This document shows positions 33,917-48,447 of a stretch of 64,000 nt of DNA, one piece after another; the first letter of the stretch is position 1; the number at the start of each line of letters is the position of its first letter. Under the pieces are notes generated by a model that was not told where the DNA came from, ran no database searches, and saw only the letters and a program-made list of their open reading frames with translations. The stretch covers positions 22,579,059 to 22,643,058 of the forward strand of contig JAQNBH010000002.1 of assembly GCA_028752905.1 (NCBI GenBank). The letters run 5' to 3'. The stretch comes from Cladorhizidae sp. MBARI D1340-BT2. Its lineage: Eukaryota; Porifera; Demospongiae; Poecilosclerida; Cladorhizidae. The position numbers and the translations under genes are program-made.

Positions 33917-36900
33917 AACATGTTTAGCATCAAGTAAGAGTACAATTCATAACTGCCCTAATTAACAAGACCAAAGTCCCAGATTTTGTCAACTGATAGA
34001 GAAGGCCCTTATCTGCAACATGTGAACAGATTATCAATAAATGTAGTGGTTTTTCACTGGCAGGCCACCGCTTTGGCAACTGGAAAACGCCAGGAAAAAT
34101 CACAAACCTTACCACTTCAAATCACCATAACTTGCTAATACTTAGAGTACTCAAAATTTTGGCACGTACAAAAGACAGATAATTAGAAGGGCTATTCGGT
34201 GATATAAAAATTATCTTTTTTGGGTAAAGTGTAGAAAAGTTATGAGCTTCACGGCAAAAAAACAAGATTTTCGGGGGGAAAATGAGAAACATATAGACCA
34301 AATTAGGGCAAATATCAAGATAGAGAACACATAATGAAACCTATCATTCGAATCATATCAAGTCCATTACAGTAAAGTGTGCAGAATATTATGGATGTTT
34401 GATATCAACAGAGAGCACAGAGAGAGACCTATCTTAATAGCTATATATCAAGTTTATTCAGTGAAGTGTGGAGAATCTATTTAGCATCAAGAGAGAGCAG
34501 AGAGAAACCTATCTTGTGATTCTATCAAGTCCTTTACTGTGAAGTATGTGGAATATACGGATGTTTGGTATCAAGAGAGAGAACAGAGAGAGGCCTACCT
34601 TTAGAGCTATATATCAAGTCTATTCAGTGAAGTGTGGAGAATCTATGAAGCTAACATGTTTAGCTCAAGATAGAGAACACTGAGAGATACCTATCTTGCA
34701 AGTCCATTACAGTGAAGTGTGCAGAATATATGGATGTTTGGTATCAAGAGAGAGCACTTGGAGAGTCCTATCTTAATAGCTGTATAACAAGTCTATTCAG
34801 TGAAGTGTGGATAATCTACGAAGCTAACATGTTTAGCATCAAGTAAGAGTACAATTCATAACTGCCCTAATTAACAAGACCAAAGTCCCAGATTTTGTCA
34901 ACTGATAGAGAAGGCCCTTATCTGCAACATGTGAACAGATTATCAATAAATGTAGTGGTTTTTCACTGGCAGGCCACCGCTTTGGCAACTGGAAAACGCC
35001 AGGAAAAATCCCAAACCCTACCACTTCAAATTACCATAACTTACTAATACTTAGAGTACTCAAAATGTTGGCACGTACAAAAGACAGATAATTAGAAGAG
35101 CTATCCGGTGATATAAAAATTATCTTTTTTGGGTAAAGTGTAGAAAAGTTATGAGCTTCACGGCAAAAAAACAAGATTTTCGGGGGGAAAATGAGAAACA
35201 TATAGACCAAATTAGGGCAAATATCAAGATAGAGAACACATAATGAAACCTATCATTCGAATCATATCAAGTCCATTACAGTAAAGTGTGCAGAATATTA
35301 TGGATGTTTGATATCAACAGAGAGCACAGAGAGAGACCTATCTTAATAGCTATATATCAAGTTTATTCAGTGAAGTGTGGAGAATCTATTTAGCATCAAG
35401 AGAGAGCAGAGAGAAACCTATCTTGTGATTCTATCAAGTCCATTACTGTGAAGTATGCGGAATATACGGATGTTTGGTATCAAGAGAGAGAACAGAGAGA
35501 GGCCTACCTTTAGAGCTATATATCAAGTCTATTCAGTGAAGTGTGGAGAATATATGAAGCTAACATGTTTAGCTCAAGATAGAGAACACTGAGAGATACC
35601 TATCTTGCAAGTCCATTACAGTGAAGTGTGCAGAATATATGGATGTTTGGTATCAAGAGAGAGCACTTGGAGAGTCCTATCTTAATAGCTGTATAACAAG
35701 TCTATTCAGTGAAGTGTGGATAATCTACGAAGCTAACATGTTTAGCATCAAGTAAGATGACAATTCATAACTGCCCTAATTAACAAGACCAAAGTCCCAG
35801 ATTTTGTCAACTGATAGAGAAGGCCCTTATCTGCAACATGTGAACAGATTATCAATAAATGTAGTGGTTTTTCACTGGCAGGCCACCGCTTTGGCAACTG
35901 GAAAACGCCAGGAAAAATCACAAACCTTACCACTTCAAATCACCATAACTTGCTAATACTTAGAGTACTCAAAATTTTGGCACGTACAAAAGACAGATAA
36001 TTAGAAGGGCTATTCGGTGATATAAAAATTATCTTTTTTGGGTAAAGTGTAAAAAAGTTATGAGCTTCACGGCAAAAAACAAGATTTTCGGGGGGAAAAT
36101 GAGAAACATATAGACCAAATTAGGGCAAATATCAAGAACATGTTTAGCATCAAGTAAGAGTACAATTCATAACTGCCCTAATTAACAAGACCAAAGTCCC
36201 AGATTTTGTCAACTGATAGAGAAGGCCCTTATCTGCAACATGTGAACAGATTAGCAATAAATGTAGTGGTTTTTCACTGGCAGGCCACCGCTTTGGCAAC
36301 TGGAAAACGCCAGGAAAAATCACAAACCTTACCACTTCAAATCACCATAACTTGCTAATACTTAGAGTACTCAAAATTTTGGCACGTACAAAAGACAGAT
36401 AATTAGAAGGGCTATTCGGTGATATAAAAATTATCTTTTTTGGGTAAAGTGTAGAAAAGTTATGAGCTTCACGGCAAAAAAACAAGATTTTCGGGGGGAA
36501 AATGAGAAACATATAGACCAAATTAGGGCAAATATCAAGATAGAGAACACATAATGAAACCTATCATTCGAATCATATCAAGTCCATTACAGTAAAGTGT
36601 GCAGAATATTATGGATGTTTGATATCAACAGAGAGCACAGAGAGAGACCTATCTTAATAGCTATATATCAAGTTTATTCAGTGAAGTGTGGAGAATCTAT
36701 TTAGCATCAAGAGAGAGCAGAGAGAAACCTATCTTGTGATTCTATCAAGTCCTTTACTGTGAAGTATGTGGAATATACGGATGTTTGGTATCAAGAGAGA
36801 GAACAGAGAGAGGCCTACCTTTAGAGCTATATATCAAGTCTATTCAGTGAAGTGTGGAGAATCTATGAAGCTAACATGTTTAGCTCAAGATAGAGAACAC

Positions 36901-39900
36901 TGAGAGATACCTATCTTGCAAGTCCATTACAGTGAAGTGTGCAGAATATATGGATGTTTGGTATCAAGAGAGAGCACTTGGAGAGTCCTATCTTAATAGC
37001 TGTATAACAAGTCTATTCAGTGAAGTGTGGATAATCTACGAAGCTAACATGTTTAGCATCAAGTAAGAGTACAATTCATAACTGCCCTAATTAACAAGAC
37101 CAAAGTCCCAGATTTTGTCAACTGATAGAGAAGGCCCTTATCTGCAACATGTGAACAGATTATCAATAAATGTAGTGGTTTTTCACTGGCAGGCCACCGC
37201 TTTGGCAACTGGAAAACGCCAGGAAAAATCCCAAACCCTACCACTTCAAATTACCATAACTTGCTAATACTTAGAGTACTCAAAATGTTGGCACGTACAA
37301 AAGACAGATAATTAGAAGAGCTATCCGGTGATATAAAAATTATCTTTTTTGGGTAAAGTGTAGAAAAGTTATGAGCTTCACGGCAAAAAAACAAGATTTT
37401 CGGGGGGGAAATGAGAAACATATAGACCAAATTAGGGCAAATATCAAGATAGAGAACACATAATGAAACCTATCATTCGAATCATATCAAGTCCATTACA
37501 GTAAAGTGTGCAGAATATTATGGATGTTTGATATCAACAGAGAGCACAGAGAGAGACCTATCTTAATAGCTATATATCAAGTTTATTCAGTGAAGTGTGG
37601 AGAATCTATTTAGCATCAAGAGAGAGCAGAGAGAAACCTATCTTGTGATTCTATCAAGTCCATTACTGTGAAGTATGCGGAATATACGGATGTTTGGTAT
37701 CAAGAGAGAGAACAGAGAGAGGCCTACCTTTAGAGCTATATATCAAGTCTATTCAGTGAAGTGTGGAGAATCTATGAAGCTAACATGTTTAGCTCAAGAT
37801 AGAGAACACTGAGAGATACCTATCTTGCAAGTCCATTACAGTGAAGTGTGCAGAATATATGGATGTTTGGTATCAAGAGAGAGCACTTGGAGAGTCCTAT
37901 CTTAATAGCTGTATAACAAGTCTATTCAGTGAAGTGTGGATAATCTACGAAGCTAACATGTTTAGCATCAAGTAAGATGACAATTCATAACTGCCCTAAT
38001 TAACAAGACCAAAGTCCCAGATTTTGTCAACTGATAGAGAAGGCCCTTATCTGCAACATGTGAACAGATTATCAATAAATGTAGTGGTTTTTCACTGGCA
38101 GGCCACCGCTTTGGCAACTGGAAAACGCCAGGAAAAATCACAAACCTTACCACTTCAAATCACCATAACTTGCTAATACTTAGAGTACTCAAAATTTTGG
38201 CACGTACAAAAGACAGATAATTAGAAGGGCTATTCGGTGATATAAAAATTATCTTTTTTGGGTAAAGTGTAGAAAAGTTATGAGCTTCACGGCAAAAAAA
38301 CAAGATTTTCGGGGGGAAAATGAGAAACATATAGACCAAATTAGGGCAAATATCAAGAACATGTTTAGCATCAAGTAAGAGTACAATTCATAACTGCCCT
38401 AATTAACAAGACCAAAGTCCCAGATTTTGTCAACTGATAGAGAAGGCCCTTATCTGCAACATGTGAACAGATTATCAATAAATGTAGTGGTTTTTCACTG
38501 GCAGGCCACCGCTTTGGCAACTGGAAAACGCCAGGAAAAATCACAAACCTTACCACTTTAAATCACCATAACTTGCTAATACTTAGAGTACTCAAAACTT
38601 TGGCACGTACAAAAGACAGATAATTAGAAGAGCTATCCGGTGATATAAAAATTATCTTTTTTGGGTAAAGTGTAGAAAAGTTATGAGCTTCACGGCAAAA
38701 CAACAAGATTTTCGGGGGGAAAATGAGAAACATATAGACCAAATTAGGGCAAATATCAAGATAGAGAACACATAATGAAACCTATCATTCGAATCATATC
38801 AAGTCCATTACAGTAAAGTGTGCAGAATATTATGGATGTTTGATATCAACAGAGAGCACAGAGAGAGACCTATCTTAATAGCTATATATCAAGTTTATTC
38901 AGTGAAGTGTGGAGAATCTATTTAGCATCAAGAGAGAGCAGAGATAAACCTATCTTGTGATTCTATCAAGTCCATTACTGTGAAGTATGTGGAATATACG
39001 GATGTTTGGTATCAAGAGAGAGAACAGAGAGAGGCCTACCTTTAGAGCTATATATCAAGTCTATTCAGTGAAGTGTGGAGAATCTATGAAGCTAACATGT
39101 TTAGCTCAAGATAGAGAACACTGAGAGATACCTATCTTGCAAGTCCATTACAGTGAAGTGTGCAGAATATATGGATGTTTGATATCAAGAGAGAGCACTT
39201 GGAGAGTCCTATCTTAATAGCTGTATAACAAGTCTATTCAGTGAAGTGTGGATAATCTACGAAGCTAACATGTTTAGCATCAAGTAAGAGTACAATTCAT
39301 AACTGCCCTAATTAACAAGACCAAAGTCCCAGATTTTGTCAACTGATAGAGAAGGCCCTTATCTGCAACATGTGAACAGATTATCAATAAATGTAGTGGT
39401 TTTTCACTGGCAGGCCACCGCTTTGGCAACTGGAAAACGCCAGGAAAAATCACAAACCTTACCACTTCAAATCATCATAACTTCCTAATACTTAGAGTAC
39501 TCAAAACTTTGGCACGTACAAAAGACAGATAATTAGAAGAGCTATCCGGTGATATAAAAATTATCTTTTTTGGGTAAAGTGTAGAAAAGTTATGAGCTTC
39601 ACGGCAAAAAAACAAGATTTTCGGGGGGAAAATGAGAAACATATAGACCAAATTAGGGCAAATATCAAGATAGAGAACACATAATGAAACCTATCATTCG
39701 AATCATATCAAGTCCATTACAGTAAAGTGTGCAGAATATTATGGATGTTTGATATCAACAGAGAGCACAGAGAGAGACCTATCTTAATAGCTATATATCA
39801 AGTTTATTCAGTGAAGTGTGGAGAATCTATTTAGCATCAAGAGAGAGCAGAGAGAAACCTATCTTGTGATTCTATCAAGTCCATTACTGTGAAGTATGCG

Positions 39901-41487
39901 GAATATACGGATGTTTGGTATCAAGAGAGAGAACAGAGAGAGGCCTACCTTTAGAGCTATATATCAAGTCTATTCAGTGAAGTGTGGAGAATCTATGAAG
40001 CTAACATGTTTAGCTCAAGATAGAGAACACTGAGAGATACCTATCTTGCAAGTCCATTACAGTGAAGTGTGCAGAATATATGGATGTTTGGTATCAAGAG
40101 AGAGCACTTGGAGAGTCCTATCTTAATAGCTGTATAACAAGTCTATTCAGTGAAGTGTGGATAATCTACGAAGCTAACATGTTTAGCATCAAGTAAGATG
40201 ACAATTCATAACTGCCCTAATTAACAAGACCAAAGTCCCAGATTTTGTCAACTGATAGAGAAGGCCCTTATCTGCAACATGTGAACAGATTATCAATAAA
40301 TGTAGTGGTTTTTCACTGGCAGGCCACCGCTTTGGCAACTGGAAAACGCCAGGAAAAATCACAAACCTTACCACTTCAAATCACCATAACTTGCTAATAC
40401 TTAGAGTACTCAAAATTTTGGCACGTACAAAAGACAGATAATTAGAAGGGCTATTCGGTGATATAAAAATTATCTTTTTTGGGTAAAGTGTAGAAAAGTT
40501 ATGAGCTTCACGGCAAAAAAACAAGATTTTCGGGGGGAAAATGAGAAACATATAGACCAAATTAGGGCAAATATCAAGAACATGTTTAGCATCAAGTAAG
40601 AGTACAATTCATAACTGCCCTAATTAACAAGACCAAAGTCCCAGATTTTGTCAACTGATAGAGAAGGCCCTTATCTGCAACATGTGAACAGATTATCAAT
40701 AAATGTAGTGGTTTTTCACTGGCAGGCCACCGCTTTGGCAACTGGAAAACGCCAGGAAAAATCCCAAACCTTACCACTTTAAATCACCATAACTTGCTAA
40801 TACTTAGAGTACTCAAAACTTTGGCACGTACAAAAGACAGATAATTAGAAGAGCTATCCGGTGATATAAAAATTATCTTTTTTGGGTAAAGTGTAGAAAA
40901 GTTATGAGCTTCACGGCAAAAAAACAAGATTTTCGGGGGGAAAATGAGAAACATATAGACCAAATTAGGGCAAATATCAAGATAGAGAACACATAATGAA
41001 ACCTATCATTCGAATCATATCAAGTCCATTACAGTAAAGTGTGCAGAATATTATGGATGTTTGATATCAACAGAGAGCACAGAGAGAGACCTATCTTAAT
41101 AGCTATATATCAAGTTTATTCAGTGAAGTGTGGAGAATCTATTTAGCATCAAGAGAGAGCAGAGATAAACCTATCTTGTGATTCTATCAAGTCCATTACT
41201 GTGAAGTATGTGGAATATACGGATGTTTGGTATCAAGAGAGAGAACAGAGAGAGGCCTACCTTTAGAGCTATATATCAAGTCTATTCAGTGAAGTGTGGA
41301 GAATCTATGAAGCTAACATGTTTAGCTCAAGATAGAGAACACTGAGAGATACCTATCTTGCAAGTCCATTACAGTGAAGTGTGCAGAATATATGGATGTT
41401 TGATATCAAGAGAGAGCACTTGGAGAGTCCTATCTTAATAGCTGTATAACAAGTCTATTCAGTGAAGTGTGGATAATCTACGAAGCT
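33917..41487. repeat. Higher-order repeat L-L-S (2,221 bp), three copies plus one unit
   Basis: Copies span 33917-36136 (2,220 bp), 36137-38357 and 38358-40578, and a further L unit follows at 40579. Shared marks prove the register. AAGATGACAATTC replaces AAGAGTACAATTC in the S units at 35735, 37955 and 40176. GTCCTTTACTG in B is shared by the units at 33917 and 36137. AGATAAACC in B is shared by the units at 38358 and 40579. Confidence 0.9.
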
Positions 41488-43905
41488 AACATGTTTAGCA
41501 TCAAGTAAGAGTACAATTCATAACTGCCCTAATTAACAAGACCAAAGTCCCAGATTTTGTCAACTGATAGAGAAGGCCCTTATCTGCAACATGTGAACAG
41601 ATTATCAATAAATGTAGTGGTTTTTCACTGGCAGGCCACCGCTTTGGCAACTGGAAAACGCCAGGAAAAATCACAAACCTTACCACTTCAAATCATCATA
41701 ACTTCCTAATACTTAGAGTACTCAAAACTTTGGCACGTACAAAAGACAGATAATTAGAAGGGCCATCCGGTGATATAAAAATTATCTTTTTGGGGTAAAG
41801 TGTAGAATAGTTATGAGCTTCACGGCAAAAAAACAAGATTTTCGGGGGGGAAATGAGAAACATGTAGACCAAATTAGGGCAAATATCAAGAACATGTTTA
41901 GCATCAAGTAAGAGTACAATTCATAACTGCCCTAATTAACAAGACCAAAGTCCCAGATTTTGTCAACTGATAGAGAAGGCCCTTATCTGCAACATGTGAA
42001 CAGATTATCAATAAATGTAGTGGTTTTTCACTGGCAGGCCACCGCTTTGGCAACTGGAAAACGCCAGGAAATATCCCAAACCTTACCACTTCAAATTACC
42101 ATAACTTGCTAATACTTAGAGTACTCAAAATGTTGGCAAGTACAAAAGACAGATAATTAGAAGAGCTATCCGGTGATATAAAAATTATCTTTTTTGGGTA
42201 AAGTGTAGAAAAGTTATGAGCTTCACGGCAAAAAAACAAGATTTTCGGGGGGAAAATGAGAAACATATAGACCAAATTAGGGCAAATATCAAGAACATGT
42301 TTAGCATCAAGTAAGAGTACAATTCATAACTGCCCTAATTAACAAGACCAAAGTCCCAGATTTTGTCAACTGATAGAGAAGGCCCTTATCTGCAACATGT
42401 GAACAGATTATCAATAAATGTAGTGGTTTTTCACTGGCAGGCCACCGCTTTGGCAACTGGAAAACGCCAGGAAAAATCACAAACCTTACCACTTCAAATC
42501 ATCATAACTTCCTAATACTTAGAGTACTCAAAACTTTGGCACGTACAAAAGACAGATAATTAGAAGGGCCATCCGGTGATATAAAAATTATCTTTTTGGG
42601 GTAAAGTGTAGAATAGTTATGAGCTTCACGGCAAAAAAACAAGATTTTCGGGGGGGAAATGAGAAACATGTAGACCAAATTAGGGCAAATATCAAGAACA
42701 TGTTTAGCATCAAGTAAGAGTACAATTCATAACTGCCCTAATTAACAAGACCAAAGTCCCAGATTTTGTCAACTGATAGAGAAGGCCCTTATCTGCAACA
42801 TGTGAACAGATTATCAATAAATGTAGTGGTTTTTCACTGGCAGGCCACCGCTTTGGCAACTGGAAAACGCCAGGAAATATCCCAAACCTTACCACTTCAA
42901 ATTACCATAACTTGCTAATACTTAGAGTACTCAAAATGTTGGCAAGTACAAAAGACAGATAATTAGAAGAGCTATCCGGTGATATAAAAATTATCTTTTT
43001 TGGGTAAAGTGTAGAAAAGTTATGAGCTTCACGGCAAAAAAACAAGATTTTCGGGGGGAAAATGAGAAACATATAGACCAAATTAGGGCAAATATCAAGA
43101 ACATGTTTAGCATCAAGTAAGAGTACAATTCATAACTGCCCTAATTAACAAGACCAAAGTCCCAGATTTTGTCAACTGATAGAGAAGGCCCTTATCTGCA
43201 ACATGTGAACAGATTATCAATAAATGTAGTGGTTTTTCACTGGCAGGCCACCGCTTTGGCAACTGGAAAACGCCAGGAAAAATCACAAACCTTACCACTT
43301 CAAATCATCATAACTTCCTAATACTTAGAGTACTCAAAATTTTGGCACGTACAAAAGACAGATAATTAGAAGGGCTATCCGGTGATATAAAAATTATCTT
43401 TTTGGGGTAAAGTGTAGAAAAGTTATGAGCTTCACGGCAAAAAAACAAGATTTTCGGGGGGAAAATGAGAAACATATAGACCAAATTAGGGCAAATATCA
43501 AGAACATGTTTAGCATCAAGTAAGAGTACAATTCATAACTGCCCTAATTAACAAGACCAAAGTCCCAGATTTTGTCAACTGATAGAGAAGGCCCTTATCT
43601 GCAACATGTGAACAGATTATCAATAAATGTAGTGGTTTTTCACTGGCAGGCCACCGCTTTGGCAACTGGAAAACGCCAGGAAAAATCACAAACCTTACCA
43701 CTTCAAATCATCATAACTTCCTAATACTTAGAGTACTCAAAACTTTGGCACGTACAAAAGACAGATAATTAGAAGGGCCATCCGGTGATATAAAAATTAT
43801 CTTTTTGGGGTAAAGTGTAGAATAGTTATGAGCTTCACGGCAAAAAAACAAGATTTTCGGGGGGGAAATGAGAAACATGTAGACCAAATTAGGGCAAATA
43901 TCAAG
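41488..43905. repeat. Six consecutive short units with an 806-bp dimer
   Basis: Units start at 41488, 41891, 42294, 42697, 43100 and 43503, each 403 bp. Units 1 and 3 share GGGCCATCCGG, GAATAGTT and ACATGTAGACC; units 2 and 4 share GGAAATATCCC and GGCAAGTAC. The pair 41488-42293 is therefore tandemly repeated as 42294-43099. Unit 6 again shows the unit-1 type. Confidence 0.92.
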
Positions 43906-46900
43906 AACATGTTTAGCATCAAGTAAGAGTACAATTCATAACTGCCCTAATTAACAAGACCAAAGTCCCAGATTTTGTCAACTGATAGAGAAGGCCCTTA
44001 TCTGCAACATGTGAACAGATTATCAATAAATGTAGTGGTTTTTCACTGGCAGGCCACCGCTTTGGCAACTGGAAAACGCCAGGAAAAATCCCAAACCTTA
44101 CCACTTCAAATCACCATAACTTGCTAATACTTAGAGTACTCAAATTTTGGCACGTACAAAAGACAGATAATTAGAAGAGCTATCCGGTGATATAAAAATT
44201 ATCTTTTTTGGGTAAAGTGTAGAAAAGTTATGAGCTTCACGGCAAAAAAACAAGATTTTCGGGGGGAAAATGAGAAACATATAGACCAAATTAGGGCAAA
44301 TATCAAGATAGAGAACACATAATGAAACCTATCATTCGAATCATATCAAGTCCATTACAGTAAAGTGTGCAGAATATTATGGATGTTTGATATCAACAGA
44401 GAGCACAGAGAGAGACCTATCTTAATAGCTATATATCAAGTTTATTCAGTGAAGTGTGGAGAATCTATTTAGCATCAAGAGAGAGCAGAGAGAAACCTAT
44501 CTTGTGATTCTATCAAGTCCATTACTGTGAAGTATGTGGAATATACGGATGTTTGGTATCAAGAGAGAGAACAGAGAGAGGCCTACCTTTAGAGCTATAT
44601 ATCAAGTCTATTCAGTGAAGTGTGGAGAATCTATGAAACTAACATGTTTAGCTCAAGATAGAGAACACTGAGAGATACCTATCTTGCAAGTCCATTACAG
44701 TGAAGTGTGCAGAATATATGGATGTTTGGTATCAAGAGAGAGCACTTGGAGAGTCCTATCTTAATAGCTGTATAACAAGTCTATTCAGTGAAGTGTGGAT
44801 AATCTACGAAGCTAACATGTTTAGCATCAAGTAAGAGTACAATTCATAACTGCCCTAATTAACAAGACCAAAGTCCCAGATTTTGTCAACTGATAGAGAA
44901 GGCCCTTATCTGCAACATGTGAACAGATTATCAATAAATGTAGTGGTTTTTCACTGGCAGTCCACCGCTTTGGCAACTGGAAAACGCCAGGAAAAATCCC
45001 AAACCTTACCACTTCAAATCACCATAACTTGCTAATACTTAGAGTACTCAAAATTTTGGCACGTACAAAAGACAGATAATTAGAAGAGCTATCCGGTGAT
45101 ATAAAAATTATCTTTTTTGGGTAAAGTGTAGAAAGTTATGAGCTTCACGGCAAAAAAACAAGATTTTCGGGGGGGAAATGAGAAACATATAGACCAAATT
45201 AGGGCAAATATCAAGATAGAGAACACATAATGAAACCTATCATTCGAATCATATCAAGTCCATTACAGTAAAGTGTGCAGAATATTATGGATGTTTGATA
45301 TCAACAGAGAGCACAGAGAGAGACCTATCTTAATAGCTATATATCAAGTTTATTCAGTGAAGTGTGGAGAATCTATTTAGCATCAAGAGAGAGCAGAGAG
45401 AAACCTATCTTGTGATTCTATCAAGTCCATTACTGTGAAGTATGTGGAATATACGGATGTTTGGTATCAAGAGAGAGAACAGAGAGAGGCCTACCTTTAG
45501 AGCTATATATCAAGTCTATTCAGTGAAGTGTGGAGAATCTATGAAGCTAACATGTTTAGCTCAAGATAGAGAACACTGAGAGATACCTATCTTGCAAGTC
45601 CATTACAGTGAAGTGTGCAGAATATATGGATGTTTGGTATCAAGAGAGAGCACTTGGAGAGTCCTATCTTAATAGCTGTATAACAAGTCTATTCAGTGAA
45701 GTGTGGATAATCTACGAAGCTAACATGTTTAGCATCAAGTAAGAGTACAATTCATAACTGCCCTAATTAACAAGACCAAAGTCCCAGATTTTGTCAACTG
45801 ATAGAGAAGGCCCTTATCTGCAACATGTGAACAGATTATCAATAAATGTAGTGGTTTTTCACTGGCAGGCCACCGCTTTGGCAACTGGAAAACGCCAGGA
45901 AAAATCCCAAACCTTACCACTTCAAATCACCATAACTTGCTAATACTTAGAGTACTCAAATTTTGGCACGTACAAAAGACAGATAATTAGAAGAGCTATC
46001 CGGTGATATAAAAATTATCTTTTTGGGGTAAAGTGTAGAAAAGTTATGAGCTTCACGGCAAAAAAACAAGATTTTCGGGGGGGAAATGAGAAACATATAG
46101 ACCTAATTAGGGCAAATATCAAGATAGAGAACACATAATGAAACCTATCATTCGAATCATATCAAGTCCATTACAGTAAAGTGTGCAGAATATTATGGAT
46201 GTTTGATATCAACAGAGAGCACAGAGAGAGACCTATCTTAATAGCTATATATCAAGTTTATTCAGTGAAGTGTGGAGAATCTATTTAGCATCAAGAGAGA
46301 GCAGAGAGAAACCTATCTTGTGATTCTATCAAGTCCATTACTGTGAAGTATGTGGAATATACGGATGTTTGGTATCAAGAGAGAGAACAGAGAGAGGCCT
46401 ACCTTTAGAGCTATATATCAAGTCTATTCAGTGAAGTGTGGAGAATCTATGAAGCTAACATGTTTAGCTCAAGATAGAGAACACTGAGAGATACCTATCT
46501 TGCAAGTCCATTACAGTGAAGTGTGCAGAATATATGGATGTTTGGTATCAAGAGAGAGCACTTGGAGAGTCCTATCTTAATAGCTGTATAACAAGTCTAT
46601 TCAGTGAAGTGTGGATAATCTACGAAGCTAACATGTTTAGCATCAAGTAAGAGTACAATTCATAACTGCCCTAATTAACAAGACCAAAGTCCCAGATTTT
46701 GTCAACTGATAGAGAAGGCCCTTATCTGCAACATGTGAACAGATTATCAATAAATGTAGTGGTTTTTCACTGGCAGGCCACCGCTTTGGCAACTGGAAAA
46801 CGCCAGGAAAAATCACAAACCTTACCACTTCAAATCACCATAACTTGCTAATACTTAGAGTACTCAAAATTTTGGCACGTACAAAAGACAGATAATTAGA

Positions 46901-48447
46901 AGAGCTATCCGGTGATATAAAAATTATCTTTTTTAGGTAAAGTGTAGAAATGTTATGAGCTTCACGGCAAAAAAACAAGATTTTCGGGGGGAAAATGAGA
47001 AACATATAGACCAAATTAGGGCAAATATCAAGACAGAGAACACATAATGAAACCTATCATTCGAATCATATCAAGTCCATTACAGTAAAGTGTGCAGAAT
47101 ATTATGGATGTTTGATATCAACAGAGAGCACAGAGAGAGACCTATCTTAATAGCTATATATCAAGTTTATTCAGTGAAGTGTGGAGAATCTATTTAGCAT
47201 CAAGAGAGAGCAGAGAGAAACCTATCTTGTGATTCTATCAAGTCCATTACTGTGAAGTATGTGGAATATACGGATGTTTGGTATCAAGAGAGAGAACAGA
47301 GAGAGGCCTACCTTTAGAGCTATATATCAAGTCTATTCAGTGAAGTGTGGAGAATCTATGAAGCTAACATGTTTAGCTCAAGATAGAGAACACTGAGAGA
47401 TACCTATCTTGCAAGTCCATTACAGTGAAGTGTGCAGAATATATGGATGTTTGGTATCAAGAGAGAGCACTTGGAGAGTCCTATCTTAATAGCTGTATAA
47501 CAAGTCTATTCAGTGAAGTGTGGATAATCTACGAAGCTAACATGTTTAGCATCAAGTAAGAGTACAATTCATAACTGCCCTAATTAACAAGACCAAAGTC
47601 CCAGATTTTGTCAACTGATAGAGAAGGCCCTTATCTGCAACATGTGAACAGATTATCAATAAATGTAGTGGTTTTTCACTGGCAGGCCACCGCTTTGGCA
47701 ACTGGAAAACGCCAGGAAAAATCACTAACCTTACCACTTCAAATCACCATAACTTGCTAATACTTAGAGTACTCAAAATTTTGGCACGTACAAAAGACAG
47801 ATAATTAGAAGGGCTATTCGGTGATATAAAAATTATCTTTTTTGGGTAAAGTGTAGAAAAGTTATGAGCTTCACGGCAAAAAAACAAGATTTTCGGGGGG
47901 AAAATGAGAAACATATAGACCAAATTAGGGCAAATATCAAGATAGAGAACACATAATGAAACCTATCATTCGAATCATATCAAGTCCATTACAGTAAAGT
48001 GTGCAGAATATTATGGATGTTTGATATCAACAGAGAGCACAGAGAGAGACCTATCTTAATAGCTATATATCAAGTTTATTCAGTGAAGTGTGGAGAATCT
48101 ATTTAGCATCAAGAGAGAGCAGAGAGAAACCTATCTTGTGATTCTATCAAGTCCATTACTGTGAAGTATGTGGAATATACGGATGTTTGGTATCAAGAGA
48201 GAGAACAGAGAGAGGCCTACCTTTAGAGCTATATATCAAGTCTATTCAGTGAAGTGTGGAGAATCTATGAAGCTAACATGTTTAGCTCAAGATAGAGAAC
48301 ACTGAGAGATACCTATCTTGCAAGTCCATTACAGTGAAGTGTGCAGAATATATGGATGTTTGGTATCAAGAGAGAGCACTTGGAGAGTCCTATCTTAATA
48401 GCTGTATAACAAGTCTATTCAGTGAAGTGTGGATAATCTACGAAGCT
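43906..48447. repeat. Five consecutive long units
   Basis: Units start at 43906, 44814, 45722 (908 bp each), 46630 and 47539. The 908-bp units at 43906 and 45722 share the same lost A (CTCAAATTTTGG). The one at 44814 instead lost an A in GTAGAAAGTT. This points to an L-L dimer step of about 1,816 bp. The unit at 46630 has the AGGTAAAG and ACAGAG marks of the left-hand L2 subtype, an outlying copy of that type. Confidence 0.88.
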
